Assembly (NCBI GenBank): GCA_015223225.1
Contig: JADFCQ010000007.1
Span: 330,064-394,063, forward strand
DNA from: Acetobacteraceae bacterium H6797
Lineage (GTDB): Bacteria; Pseudomonadota; Alphaproteobacteria; Acetobacterales; Acetobacteraceae
Direction: 5' to 3'
DNA length: 64,000 bases
Positions 33,153-41,685 of this stretch are shown here, one piece after another. The position numbers and the translations under genes are program-made. A model generated the notes under the pieces. It was given only the letters and a program-made list of their open reading frames with translations, made no database searches and had not been told where the DNA came from. Numbering within the stretch: the first letter of the stretch is position 1; each line of letters begins with the position of its first letter.

Positions 33153-34115
33153 CTAACGCTGCGGCAGCGCTGTCTGCCCCAGCACCCAGCCCTCCCACCG
33201 GCGGATCATCGCATCCTCCGGCACGAAATCCGGCCGCAGTCCCTCCAGCACACCGACCAGGCAGAGCAGGCCCATGAGGCTGTCGAAGCGGTCCTCGCCC
33301 GCCGCGTCGCGGCCGAAGCCATCCTCGATGGCGGCCTCCAGCGCTGTCTCGGCCGCCATCCGCCGCTCGGCCAGCGCCGCGCGGATCGCTTCGCCCGCCT
33401 TCCGCCTCGCCCCCTGGTCTCGCTTGCTGCCCGAAAGCCGGATGCCGGCATGGCGCATCGACTCGGCCGGATAGACCTCCGCCAGCACCGCGACGCCGGG
33501 CGCCAGCAGCGCATGCAGCGGGCCCTCGAAAGGCCAGAGCCGCAGCGGCGCCCCGCCTGCCAGGGCGGGCGAGAGCCAATCCCGCCAGGCCGCGATGGCC
33601 GCCTTGCCCGACTGGTTGGCGCCCAGCGTCCAGAAGACTGGCGCCCCCGCCGGGCGCTCGGCCGTCGCACGGTCGCACCAGCGCGACAGGCCCTCCGGCC
33701 CGCCGAGCCCCAGCGCCTCGGCATGGGAGGCACGGGTCATGCCCTTCACGCCGCGCGCCGGATAGAAGGGCCGGTCGGCGGCAATGGTCTCCAGCGTCTC
33801 ATTCACCTGAAAGAAGCCGGGCCGCGCGGCGAGTCCGCGGAGAAAGGCTGGGAAATCCGCCTCATCTCGCGTTTCGGCATAGGCGCGGGGCAGGCCGAGC
33901 GGCAGGTCCAGCCCCATGGCCACCGGCAGGCCCGGCGCGAGCAGCGCCTCCATCAGCCGCGCGGGCTCGCCCACCGGCACGGGGGCGGCCACTTCCCAGC
34001 GCCCCGGCGCGTCACGCCGCGCGAGGCTCACCCAGCGTTTGCGCGGATCGGTGCTCCAATCGGCATGGGCCGCGAGCATGGCGCCGGAGAGGGAAGGCGT
34101 GCGAAGAAGGGGCAT
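33153..34115 (-). CDS. DUF429-like (RNase H fold) hypothetical protein
   Basis: The start at 34115 gives 320 residues; two further ATGs upstream (34133, 34154) overlap the divergent cytochrome gene. Segments AAHADWSTDPRKRWVSLARR, VAMGLDLPLGLPRAYA, VLAEVYPAESMRHAG and DRFDSLMGLLCLVGVLEG place acidic residues as in DUF429-type proteins, a predicted nuclease-like family of unknown role. Cytoplasmic; no signal or membrane segment. Confidence 0.65.
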   Translation of the reverse strand: MPLLRTPSLSGAMLAAHADWSTDPRKRWVSLARRDAPGRWEVAAPVPVGEPARLMEALLAPGLPVAMGLDLPLGLPRAYAETRDEADFPAFLRGLAARPGFFQVNETLETIAADRPFYPARGVKGMTRASHAEALGLGGPEGLSRWCDRATAERPAGAPVFWTLGANQSGKAAIAAWRDWLSPALAGGAPLRLWPFEGPLHALLAPGVAVLAEVYPAESMRHAGIRLSGSKRDQGARRKAGEAIRAALAERRMAAETALEAAIEDGFGRDAAGEDRFDSLMGLLCLVGVLEGLRPDFVPEDAMIRRWEGWVLGQTALPQR

Positions 34116-34152
34116 CGGCTCTTCTTCTTCCATGCCCGGGAGGGACTGGTCC

Positions 34153-34674
34153 ATGCGTTATACGCTCACCGCGCGGGTGCTGCATTGGCTCACCGCGCTG
34201 GCCATTCTCGTGGTGATCTGCCTCGGCCTCATCATCGGCTTCGCCGAACCCGAGGACGAAGCCCTCAAGCTCCGGCTCTACAATATCCATGAGAGCATCG
34301 GGATCAGCCTCATCCCCGTCACGCTCTTCCGCCTCTATTGGCGCTGGGGCCATCCACCGCCGCCGCTGCCATCCACGCTCACGCCGCCGATGCGTTTCCT
34401 GGCCCATGCCAATCACGCGGCGATCTACCTGGTGCTGCTGGTGCAGCCGCTGGTCGGGCTCGCGGCCACCAATGCCTGGGGCTTTCCCCTCACGGCCTTC
34501 GGCCTGGTGCCCATCCCGAGCCCCGTCGGGCCGAATGACGCGCTCGCGCCCACGCTCTCGGCCTTCCATGGCTGGATCGCCCTGACGCTCGGCGCGCTGC
34601 TGGTGCTGCATATCGGCGCGGCCCTGATGCACCACTTCATCTGGCGCGATGACGGTTTGAGGCGAATCTTATGA
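34153..34674 (+). CDS. Cytochrome b561-type protein
   Basis: A 173-residue inner-membrane protein with four hydrophobic helices. Likely haem-ligand histidines lie in RVLHWLTALAI, YNIHESIGISL, LSAFHGWIALT and VLHIGAALMHHF, spread as in bacterial cytochrome b561. It would pass electrons between quinol and a partner. It is followed after 61 bases by a molybdoenzyme on the same strand, which could be a redox partner. GGGAGGG precedes the ATG. Confidence 0.9.
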   Translation: MRYTLTARVLHWLTALAILVVICLGLIIGFAEPEDEALKLRLYNIHESIGISLIPVTLFRLYWRWGHPPPPLPSTLTPPMRFLAHANHAAIYLVLLVQPLVGLAATNAWGFPLTAFGLVPIPSPVGPNDALAPTLSAFHGWIALTLGALLVLHIGAALMHHFIWRDDGLRRIL

Positions 34675-34735
34675 CCATCCTGGGGTGAATTCCGGCCGAT
34701 GGGGGTCTATGGTCGCGCCAACCAGGAGCCTCACG

Positions 34736-37051
34736 ATGAACGCACCCGCCAAGCCCAGCGACCTTAAGCGCGACATGAAGCCGCATGCCTCCCATTGGGG
34801 CGTCTTCCGTGCGGGCTGGCAGGGCGAGACCATGGTGGTGGAGCCGCATCCGAACGATCCGGACCCTTCCTCGATTCTCGGCAACTTCCCCACGGCGGCG
34901 AAGCACAAGGCGCGCATCGCCCAGCCGATGGTCCGCCGCGGCTGGCTGGAAAAGGGCCCCGGCCCCGATAGCCGCCGCGGGCGCGACGAATACGTGCCCG
35001 TCTCCTGGGAAAAGGCGCTCGACCTCGTCGCCGCCGAACTGGCGCGGGTGAAGGAGCAGCACGGGCTGGAGAGCATTTTCGGCGGCTCCTACGGCTGGTC
35101 TTCCGCCGGGCGCTTCCATCATGCGCAGAGCCAGGTGCATCGCTTCCTGAACGTGACGCTCGGGGGCTATGTCCGCTCGGTCAACAGCTACAGCGCCGGG
35201 GCCTCGGCGGTCATCATCCCGCATATCCTCGGCCCCTTCGAGCCCGTGGCCCGCTATTCCGTCACCTGGGAGCAGATCGAGCGCGAGACCGACCTGATCC
35301 TGGCCTTCGGCGGCATGGCGGTGAAGAACAGCGCGGTGGCGAGCGGTGGCATCAGCCGGCATATCGAGCGCGGCTCGATGAAGGCCGCCGCCGAGCGCGG
35401 CTGCCGATTCCTGCTGATCGGCCCGCTGCTCGATGACCTGCCGGAGGAGGCCAAGGCCGAGTGGCTCCCCATCACCCCCGGCACCGATGTCGCGCTCATG
35501 CTCGGCATCGCGCATACGCTGGTGGCCGAGGGGCTGCATGACCCCGCCTTCCTGCGCGACTATTGCGTCGGCTACGAGCGTTTCGAGCCCTATCTGCTCG
35601 GCAGCACCGACGGCCAGGCCAAGGATGCGGATTGGGCGGCTGCCATCTGCGGCATCCCGGCCGCCACCATTCGCGAGATCGCGCGTGCGACCAAGGGCAA
35701 GCGCGTGCTCATCACCATGGCCCATTCCCTCCAGCGCGCCGAGCATGGCGAGCAGCCGGTGTGGATGGGCGCCGTGCTGGCCGCCATGCTGGGCCAGATC
35801 GGCCTGCCGGGCGGCGGCTTTGCCTATGCGCTGGGCTCGCTCGGCCATTACGGCAAGCGCCAGGTGGCCACGCCCGTCGCGGGGCTGAACCAGGGCCGCA
35901 ACAGCGTGCGCGAATTCATCCCCGTGGCGCGGATCAGCGACATGCTGCTCAAGCCCGGCGAGGCCTATGACTATAACGGCCAGAAGAAGACTTATCCGCA
36001 TATCCGGCTGGTCTATTGGGCGGGCGGCAACCCCTTCCATCATCACCAGGATCTGCACCGGCTGCGCGATGCCTTCGCCACGGTCGATACCTTCATCGTG
36101 CATGAGAGCGTCTGGACCGGCACGGCCAAGCATGCCGACATCGTCCTGCCCGCCACGCTGACCATCGAGCGCGAGGATATCGCCGGCACGCAGAGCGACA
36201 CGCTGCTCGTCGCCATGCACAAGCTGACCGAGCCCTTCGGCGAGGCGCGCGACGATTATGAGATCTTCGCCGATCTCGCTGAGCGGCTCGGCAAGCGCCA
36301 AGAGTTCACCGAAGGGCGCAGCACGCGCGAATGGCTCGCCTTCCTCTATGAGAAGAGCCGAGCGGCACTCGAGGCGCGGGGCGAGCCCGCGCCTTCCTTC
36401 GAGGAATTCTGGGAGAAGGGCGAAATCCTCCTGCCCGAGCAGCCCGATACGGGCGGCGTGCTCGGCGCCTTCCGCCGTGATCCGGAAGGCAGCCCGCTGG
36501 AGACGCCGAGCGGCAAGGTCGAGATCTTCTCCGAGACCATCGACGGCTTCGGCTATGACGATTGCCTCGGCCATCCGGCCTGGCTGCCCAAGCGCTACGT
36601 GCCCAGCGCCGAGGCGCCTCTCTGGCTGGTGGCGAACCAGCCCGCGACTCGCCTGCACAGCCAGCTCGATTTCGGCGGCACCAGCGCGGGCTCCAAGCAT
36701 CGCGGCCGCGAGGTGATGCGCATCCATCCGCAGGACGCGGCCCGGCGCGGGATCGCGGAGGGCGATATCGTCCGCCTCTTCAACGAGCGCGGCGCCTGCC
36801 TCGCCGCCGCCGCCATCAGCGAGAAGGTCATGCCCGGCGTGGTGCAGCTGCCGACCGGCGCCTGGTTCGACCCGATCGACCCGACGGAAGACAAGCCGCT
36901 CTGCGTCCATGGCAATCCGAACGTGCTGACCATCGACGTCGGCACGTCGAAGCTCGCCCAGGGCTGCACTGGCCAGTTGGCCTCGGTGGAGGTGGAGAAA
37001 TTCGTCTGCAACCTGCCGCCGATCCGCGCCTGGGACCCGCCGGGCGCCTGA
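34736..37051 (+). CDS. Molybdopterin oxidoreductase, BisC/DMSO reductase family
   Basis: The ATG 34736 (AGGAG upstream) gives 771 residues. PHASHWGVFRAGWQ near the start and FGGSYGWSSAGRFHHAQSQV near residues 103-120 are typical of biotin sulfoxide/TMAO reductases, the latter region carrying the molybdenum-coordinating serine. Later GAVLAAMLGQIGLPGGGFAY, WAGGNPFHHHQDLHRL and NQPATRLHSQLDFGG bind the two pterin cofactors. There is no twin-arginine signal, which suggests a cytoplasmic BisC-like enzyme reducing S-oxides such as biotin or methionine sulfoxide. The neighbouring cytochrome b561 could supply electrons, though it is not a usual BisC partner. Confidence 0.9.
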   Translation: MNAPAKPSDLKRDMKPHASHWGVFRAGWQGETMVVEPHPNDPDPSSILGNFPTAAKHKARIAQPMVRRGWLEKGPGPDSRRGRDEYVPVSWEKALDLVAAELARVKEQHGLESIFGGSYGWSSAGRFHHAQSQVHRFLNVTLGGYVRSVNSYSAGASAVIIPHILGPFEPVARYSVTWEQIERETDLILAFGGMAVKNSAVASGGISRHIERGSMKAAAERGCRFLLIGPLLDDLPEEAKAEWLPITPGTDVALMLGIAHTLVAEGLHDPAFLRDYCVGYERFEPYLLGSTDGQAKDADWAAAICGIPAATIREIARATKGKRVLITMAHSLQRAEHGEQPVWMGAVLAAMLGQIGLPGGGFAYALGSLGHYGKRQVATPVAGLNQGRNSVREFIPVARISDMLLKPGEAYDYNGQKKTYPHIRLVYWAGGNPFHHHQDLHRLRDAFATVDTFIVHESVWTGTAKHADIVLPATLTIEREDIAGTQSDTLLVAMHKLTEPFGEARDDYEIFADLAERLGKRQEFTEGRSTREWLAFLYEKSRAALEARGEPAPSFEEFWEKGEILLPEQPDTGGVLGAFRRDPEGSPLETPSGKVEIFSETIDGFGYDDCLGHPAWLPKRYVPSAEAPLWLVANQPATRLHSQLDFGGTSAGSKHRGREVMRIHPQDAARRGIAEGDIVRLFNERGACLAAAAISEKVMPGVVQLPTGAWFDPIDPTEDKPLCVHGNPNVLTIDVGTSKLAQGCTGQLASVEVEKFVCNLPPIRAWDPPGA

Positions 37052-37079
37052 TTGCGCGGGGCGGGGGGCGTTCGCCGCC

Positions 37080-38240
37080 CTAACCGCCCATGACGGCCAG
37101 GGTCGCGACGATGCGCTCGAAGTCGCGCAGGTTCCGGGCGCCGGATTTCTCCAGCAATAGGCGAATCTGGCGGCGGACGGTATCGGTGGCGACACCGCGC
37201 CGCGCCGCCACCTCTTCCGCCGAGGCGCCGCCCAGCAGGGCCACCCCCACCGCCGCCTCGCCGGGGCTGAGGTGGAAGATGCTGATCAGCAGAGCCTCGC
37301 TCGGCGATGCCTGCATCACCAGCTTCCGCGCGACGATCATGGCGACGCCCGGCGCCCGGCCGCTCGGCGCCTCCTGCCCCTCCGGCGTCGCGTAACGCGC
37401 GGGCACGGGCGAGACCAGCAGGGCGATCTGCGAGCGGCCCTTTTCCGCCTCGCAACACGGGCGGAGCTGCATTGAGCCCCCCGCGCCGCCATTGACGACG
37501 CCAACCACCAGGGCCCGGAGCCGCGCGGCGTCGAGCCGGTCGCCCAGGTCCAGCCGCATGCCATCGGCCGCCATGCTGCCCTGCCGCGTCAGCCGCATCG
37601 CGCCACCGGCCTCGCCGCAGAGGCGCGTCGCCGCCAGGTTGGCGAAGCGCAGCTGCAGCGCGCCATCCACCAGGAAGGTCGCGAGCGGGGAGGCGTCGAG
37701 CGCCGCCTGATAGAGCAGCGGCTCCGCCAGCGTGTTGAAAGATTGAAAGAGCCGCAGCCCGCGCCTGAGATGCGGCAGCACGCGCTGCATCAGCCGCAGG
37801 TCCTCCGGCCCGAAATCCCCCGCCGCCTCGTTGCGGAGCACGCCGATCATCGCCGCGTCGCCCTGGCCGAAGCGCGCGGTGATGGAATGCCGGTGGCCGT
37901 AGCGGGAGGCGAAATCGGCGTAATATTCGCTGCGGAGAAATTCCTCGTCGGGCACGATGTCGCGGCCGAACTGCCCCACGCCCTCGAGCGCGAGCTGGCC
38001 CTTGGCGATGGAGCCGCGGAAGGGGTCGATCTTGTGGTAATAGCTGGCGTAGTCGGGCCAGGCTTCGTCTTCGCGCAGCGAGATATTGTCGTAGCCGCCA
38101 TCGGGCCGCTTGAGGTTCAGCGACACTTTCTGGGCGCGGGCCAGATTGGCCAGCCGATCGCCGAATGTGAACCAGCTGCCTTCGCCGCTCGCCGCGTCGT
38201 AGATGGTGTCGATGATCAGGTCGAGATCGGCCCGGCTCAT
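37080..38240 (-). CDS. LuxR-type transcriptional regulator
   Basis: The ATG at 38240 (GGAG nine bases upstream) gives 386 residues; an in-frame ATG at 38267 lacks a ribosome site. The N-terminal half (LIIDTIYDAASGEGSWFTFG, then PDEEFLRSEYYADFASRYG) looks like a sensor domain, the centre is PAS-like (LDASPLATFLVDGALQLRFA), and the C-terminus is a LuxR helix-turn-helix (LSPGEAAVGVALLGGASAEE then VATDTVRRQIRLLLEKSG). A relative lies at the left window edge. Two direct repeats upstream may be its binding sites. Ligand and targets are unknown. Confidence 0.87.
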   Translation of the reverse strand: MSRADLDLIIDTIYDAASGEGSWFTFGDRLANLARAQKVSLNLKRPDGGYDNISLREDEAWPDYASYYHKIDPFRGSIAKGQLALEGVGQFGRDIVPDEEFLRSEYYADFASRYGHRHSITARFGQGDAAMIGVLRNEAAGDFGPEDLRLMQRVLPHLRRGLRLFQSFNTLAEPLLYQAALDASPLATFLVDGALQLRFANLAATRLCGEAGGAMRLTRQGSMAADGMRLDLGDRLDAARLRALVVGVVNGGAGGSMQLRPCCEAEKGRSQIALLVSPVPARYATPEGQEAPSGRAPGVAMIVARKLVMQASPSEALLISIFHLSPGEAAVGVALLGGASAEEVAARRGVATDTVRRQIRLLLEKSGARNLRDFERIVATLAVMGG

Positions 38241-38273
38241 TCGCGAAGACTCCGCCTGGCTCCCCATGCCGCC

Positions 38274-38307
38274 GTGCGGCGTTGATAAGACACCGCGGTG
38301 CGGCGTT
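38274..38307. repeat. Direct repeat GTGCGGCGTT x2 upstream of the LuxR gene
   Basis: Identical 10-base copies at 38274-38283 and 38298-38307, 24 bases apart (just over two helical turns), 34-67 bases before the ATG at 38240. The rest of the 239-base gap to the SDR gene holds nothing else recognised. Confidence 0.5.
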
Positions 38308-38479
38308 AACGATGCCGCGACGCGGCCTTTGTTCGGTGCCGCAGAGCGACGGCGGGGCCATACGTTATGGCCTGCCGGCCCTAACGCCCGGCGCCATTCT
38401 TGGCCCTCTGACCCTATCTAGTCGTTTCGCAAAGCCATGTTCAAGCTGTAGAGCCGCCGGGCTGTGCGGGCCCGGCGCG

Positions 38480-39229
38480 TCAGACGTGCTGGCCGCCGTT
38501 GATGTGGATCTCGGTACCGTTCACGTAGGAGGAGGCGGGCGAGCAGAGGAAATGGATGGTCTCGGCCACTTCCATCGGGTCGCCCAGCCGGCCCATCGGC
38601 ACTTCCTGCCGCACCAGCTCATCGGTGCCGGGCGAGAGGATGGAGGTGTCGATCTCGCCCGGGGCGATGGCATTGGCGCGGATGCCGCGCCCGCCGAATT
38701 CATGCGCGAATTCCCGCGTGAGCGCCGCCAGCGCCGCCTTGGAACAGGCATAGGCCACGCCCGCGAAGGGATGCACCCGCACGCCCGCGATGGAGGTGAC
38801 GTTCACGATGGAGCCCTGGCCCGCCTCGAGTTCCGGCAGCAGCGCGCGCACGAGGAGCGAGGTGGAGACGAGATTGACGTTCAGCACCTGCGTCCAGACG
38901 GCCGCATCGCTCTGGGCCACGCCGAGGCGGCTGCGATCCGGCCCCTTGGGCGAGATGCCGGCATTGTTCACCAGGGCGTGGAGCTTGCCATTCGGCAGCC
39001 GGCGGCGCACCTCGGCGGCGAGTTCGTCGATCTTGCCGATATCGGCGAGGTCGGCCTGGATATGCGCCATGCGCGCCGCGGGCCAGGCGCATCGCTCGTC
39101 GAAAGGCTGGCGCGAGACGGTCAGCACGCGCCAGCCGCGCGACTGGAAAAGCTTCACCGTGGCATGGCCGATGCCACGGCTCGCCCCGGTCAGCAGCATC
39201 ACCCGCTGTTCTTGATCGCCCGACATCAT
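38480..39229 (-). CDS. Short-chain dehydrogenase/reductase
   Basis: A 249-residue classical SDR. The cofactor motif is LLTGASRGIGHATVKLF, followed by ALVNNAGISPKG; the catalytic centre is a serine in NVTSIAGVRVH and YACSK (Tyr-x-x-x-Lys); the closing APGEIDTSILSPG and NGTEIHINGGQHV are typical. NAD(P)-dependent oxidation or reduction of an unknown alcohol/ketone. A VSRQ in the second strand end suggests NADP preference. Confidence 0.9.
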   Translation of the reverse strand: MMSGDQEQRVMLLTGASRGIGHATVKLFQSRGWRVLTVSRQPFDERCAWPAARMAHIQADLADIGKIDELAAEVRRRLPNGKLHALVNNAGISPKGPDRSRLGVAQSDAAVWTQVLNVNLVSTSLLVRALLPELEAGQGSIVNVTSIAGVRVHPFAGVAYACSKAALAALTREFAHEFGGRGIRANAIAPGEIDTSILSPGTDELVRQEVPMGRLGDPMEVAETIHFLCSPASSYVNGTEIHINGGQHV

Positions 39230-39339
39230 TGAGCCCCTGCGAAATCCCTTGGCCGCTGCCTACTGCGGAACCGGGCCGGCGCCAACCATTTGCCGCGATC
39301 GCTGAGTGACCGTTCCGCCATCGCGCAAACCCCTGATGG

Positions 39340-40089
39340 CTAACGTTCGGGCGGCGGCACGGTATCGAAGGCCGGCAGCCAGCCCACCCTTTGCAGGCTG
39401 AGCGTCGCGAGCCAGCAGAGCAGGGCCCAGGCGCCGCCGAGGCACCAGCCGGCGAGCACGTCGGTCGGCCAATGCACGCCCAGATAGACGCGGCTCGCCC
39501 CGATCAGCAGCGTGGTCAGCAGGGCCAGCGAGAGGATGTAGATCTTCACCCGCCAGCGCGGCTGCACCCTTGCGAGCAGCGCGCCGAGGGTGAGGTAGGT
39601 GATGGCCGAGAGCATCGCATGCCCGCTGGGGAAGCTCGCGGTATAGACCTCGACGGCATGAGGCACGAGATCGGGCCGCGAGCGGCTGATGATCATCTTG
39701 AGCCCGAGGCTCAGCAGCGTGCCGCCGCCCACCGAGACCAGCACCAGCAGCGCCGCCGCCTTCTGCCGCAGCAGCAGGAAATAGCCCGCCACGCCGAGGG
39801 TGATGGCCGTCAGGATCGCATTGCCCCCGAGCCCCGTGACGTCGCGGGCGATCTCCTCCAGCCAGCGCGGGCCGATGGGGTCGGAGGGGTCGGCCGGGTT
39901 GCGCAGGGCCAGGAGAAGGGCGCGGTCGAAGCCGAGGGTCTCGCCCTCCAGCACCTCGCCCGCGAGGCCGATCGCCGCCAGCACCAGGGCGGCGGCCGAG
40001 CCCCAGCCGGTCAGGGCCATGAATTCCGCTCGCGTCAGCCAGCGGATCTGGCGGGAGGCGAGGCGCCGCGTCCAGTCGCCGAGGCCCAT
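39340..40089 (-). CDS. PAP2-type membrane phosphatase
   Basis: A 249-residue inner-membrane protein with about five to six helices and the three PAP2 phosphatase motifs in order: KMIISRSRPDL, SFPSGHAML and SRVYLGVHWPTDVLAG, whose His residues carry out phosphate transfer. It probably acts on a lipid phosphate such as undecaprenyl pyrophosphate or phosphatidic acid at the periplasmic face. The start shares a base with the IclR gene stop, so they are co-transcribed. Confidence 0.9.
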   Translation of the reverse strand: MGLGDWTRRLASRQIRWLTRAEFMALTGWGSAAALVLAAIGLAGEVLEGETLGFDRALLLALRNPADPSDPIGPRWLEEIARDVTGLGGNAILTAITLGVAGYFLLLRQKAAALLVLVSVGGGTLLSLGLKMIISRSRPDLVPHAVEVYTASFPSGHAMLSAITYLTLGALLARVQPRWRVKIYILSLALLTTLLIGASRVYLGVHWPTDVLAGWCLGGAWALLCWLATLSLQRVGWLPAFDTVPPPER

Positions 40090-40901
40090 CAGGTCTGCTC
40101 CTGCCAGCCGAGGCGGCGCGAGATTTCCAGCGCGTCGCGCTTCAGCCGCCGGGCGAGTTCGGCCTGCCGCGCCTCGTCGAAACGGTGGCGGGGGATGGAG
40201 AGGGTCAGCGACGCGGCCGCATGGCCCGCGGCGTCGCGGATCAGCGTCGCGATGCCGCAGGCTCCGGCCATATGCTCCTCTACATTCACCGCATAGCCCC
40301 GCTGCCGCGCCGCCTGGAGTTCCGGCAGCAGGGCCTCGCGGCTGGTGCGGGTGCTTTCCGTCTCGGCATGGAGGGGGTGGGCGAGGAAGGCCTCGAGTTC
40401 CGCCTCGGGCAGATGGGCGAGCAGGATCTTGCCCGCCGCCGTCGCATGGGCCGGGAGCCGGCCGCCCGCGCGGATCACCTGGCCGATGGGGCGCGAGCCC
40501 TGGGTCTGCTCCACCATCACCACCTCGGCGCCGGTCCAGAGGCCGAGGCTGGCCGTCTCGCCCAGGTCGAGCGCCAGGTGGCTGAGCACCGGCCGGGCCG
40601 CCTTCACCACCTCCATCTGCGCGAGGAAGGGGCTGACGAGGCTGATGAGGCCGATGCCGATGTTGAAGCGCCCGGTCTCGGGGCTGCGGGCCACGAAACC
40701 CGCGCTTTCCAGCGTCGCGAGCAGGCGCGAGGCCGTGCTCTTATGCACCCCGATCCGCCGGGCGATCTCGTTCACGCCGAGTTCCTCCTCCTGCGTGCCG
40801 ATGCATTGGAGAGCGAGGATGGCATGCATGACCGCCGTGATCTCGCTGCCCGAACGTGCCGGCGGGGGCGTGGTTTCGGCCTCGGGATCGGAATCGGGCA
40901 T
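40089..40901 (-). CDS. IclR family transcriptional regulator
   Basis: A 270-residue product. The N-terminal winged helix-turn-helix (ITAVMHAILALQCIGTQEEE, GVNEIARRIGVHKSTASRLL) is followed by the effector domain (VLSHLALDLGETASLGLWTG, HATAAGKILLAHLPEAELEA, GYAVNVEEHMAGACGIATLI). IclR regulators usually control catabolic genes near them and bind a small acid; here the coupled partner is a PAP2 phosphatase, an uncommon pairing. Confidence 0.92.
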   Translation of the reverse strand: MPDSDPEAETTPPPARSGSEITAVMHAILALQCIGTQEEELGVNEIARRIGVHKSTASRLLATLESAGFVARSPETGRFNIGIGLISLVSPFLAQMEVVKAARPVLSHLALDLGETASLGLWTGAEVVMVEQTQGSRPIGQVIRAGGRLPAHATAAGKILLAHLPEAELEAFLAHPLHAETESTRTSREALLPELQAARQRGYAVNVEEHMAGACGIATLIRDAAGHAAASLTLSIPRHRFDEARQAELARRLKRDALEISRRLGWQEQT

Positions 40902-41020
40902 GAGGGCTCCTGGCCTTTCTGGCGCGGCTTGTCAGGAGCCAGCTTGCAGTCACGTTGCGCATATCGCAACGATAGGTCTGATTCGGCAACGATATGCCTG
41001 CCCCTCCTTTTCCGGAGGGC

Positions 41021-41584
41021 TCAGTGGGGCAGCAGACCCGCCGCCCGATAATCCTCCATGAGCCGGTCATAGAGCGCCAGATCGGCGCGGCTGCGGGCGA
41101 TCAGCTGGGCACCGGCGACGGCGGCGTAGATAGCCCGCGCCCGGCCCTCTGCCTCGCTCTCCGCCACCACCCCCGCCGCGCCGAGCAGCCGGGCGAGCCA
41201 GGCGATGTTCACATCGGCGAAGGTGCGGACCTCCTGCTTCACCGGCTCGGGCAGGTCATCGTATTCGGCCGCCATGAAGGAGCAGAGGCACATGCGATTG
41301 CCGCTCGCCAGCGCCTTGCGGAATACTTCGGGGTATCGCCGCAGGCAGGCAAGAGGGTCGGGCGTCTCCGCCGCCATGGCGTCGAGCTGGGCCGCGGTAT
41401 CTTCCCAGTAGCGCCGGGCCACGGCCGCGCCGAGATCGGCCTTGCTGGGGAAGTGGTAGTAGAGGCTCGCGCTTTTGATGCCGACGCTCGCGGCCAGGTC
41501 GCGGAAATTCAGCCCGCCATAGCCATGGGCCTGCGCCATGCTCCGCGCCGCCGCCAGGATTGCCTCTTTCGCATTCGCACTCAT
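41021..41584 (-). CDS. TetR family transcriptional regulator
   Basis: A 187-residue product with an N-terminal TetR helix-turn-helix: ILAAARSMAQAHGYGGLNFR, then ASVGIKSASLYYHFPSKADL, the family signature. The C-terminal ligand domain contains GNRMCLCSFMAAEYDDLPEP, with a Cys-x-Cys resembling redox- or electrophile-sensing members. It is divergent from the GST gene, and two matching operator copies lie between them, so it probably represses both promoters and is released by an electrophile. Confidence 0.93.
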   Translation of the reverse strand: MSANAKEAILAAARSMAQAHGYGGLNFRDLAASVGIKSASLYYHFPSKADLGAAVARRYWEDTAAQLDAMAAETPDPLACLRRYPEVFRKALASGNRMCLCSFMAAEYDDLPEPVKQEVRTFADVNIAWLARLLGAAGVVAESEAEGRARAIYAAVAGAQLIARSRADLALYDRLMEDYRAAGLLPH

Positions 41585-41607
41585 CGCGGGTTCTCACGCT
41601 CTCTTGC

Positions 41608-41625
41608 CTACCAAGTGATAGATAG
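41608..41625. promoter_or_regulatory. TetR operator copy 1
   Basis: CTACCAAGTGATAGATAG, 24 bases before the TetR start codon. It matches the second copy at 16 of 18 positions. Confidence 0.7.
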
Positions 41626-41628
41626 CTG

Positions 41629-41657
41629 TTGACGGCCCGGATCGTAACCCCTAGTCA
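41629..41657 (+). promoter_or_regulatory. Candidate GST promoter between the two operators
   Basis: TTGACG (41629-41634), a 17-base spacer and TAGTCA (41652-41657); the -10 is weak. Confidence 0.45.
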
Positions 41658-41661
41658 TTAT

Positions 41662-41679
41662 CTACCAACTGATAGGTAG
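41662..41679. promoter_or_regulatory. TetR operator copy 2
   Basis: CTACCAACTGATAGGTAG, an imperfect dyad (CTACC/GGTAG) that covers the expected transcription start of the GST gene; 54 bases centre to centre from copy 1. Confidence 0.75.
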
Positions 41680-41685
41680 ATAGAG

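Noticed and set aside
34637..37195. An 852-codon minus-strand frame opposite the molybdoenzyme
   Set aside because: The plus strand has complete BisC-type motifs; the antisense product has no family pattern.
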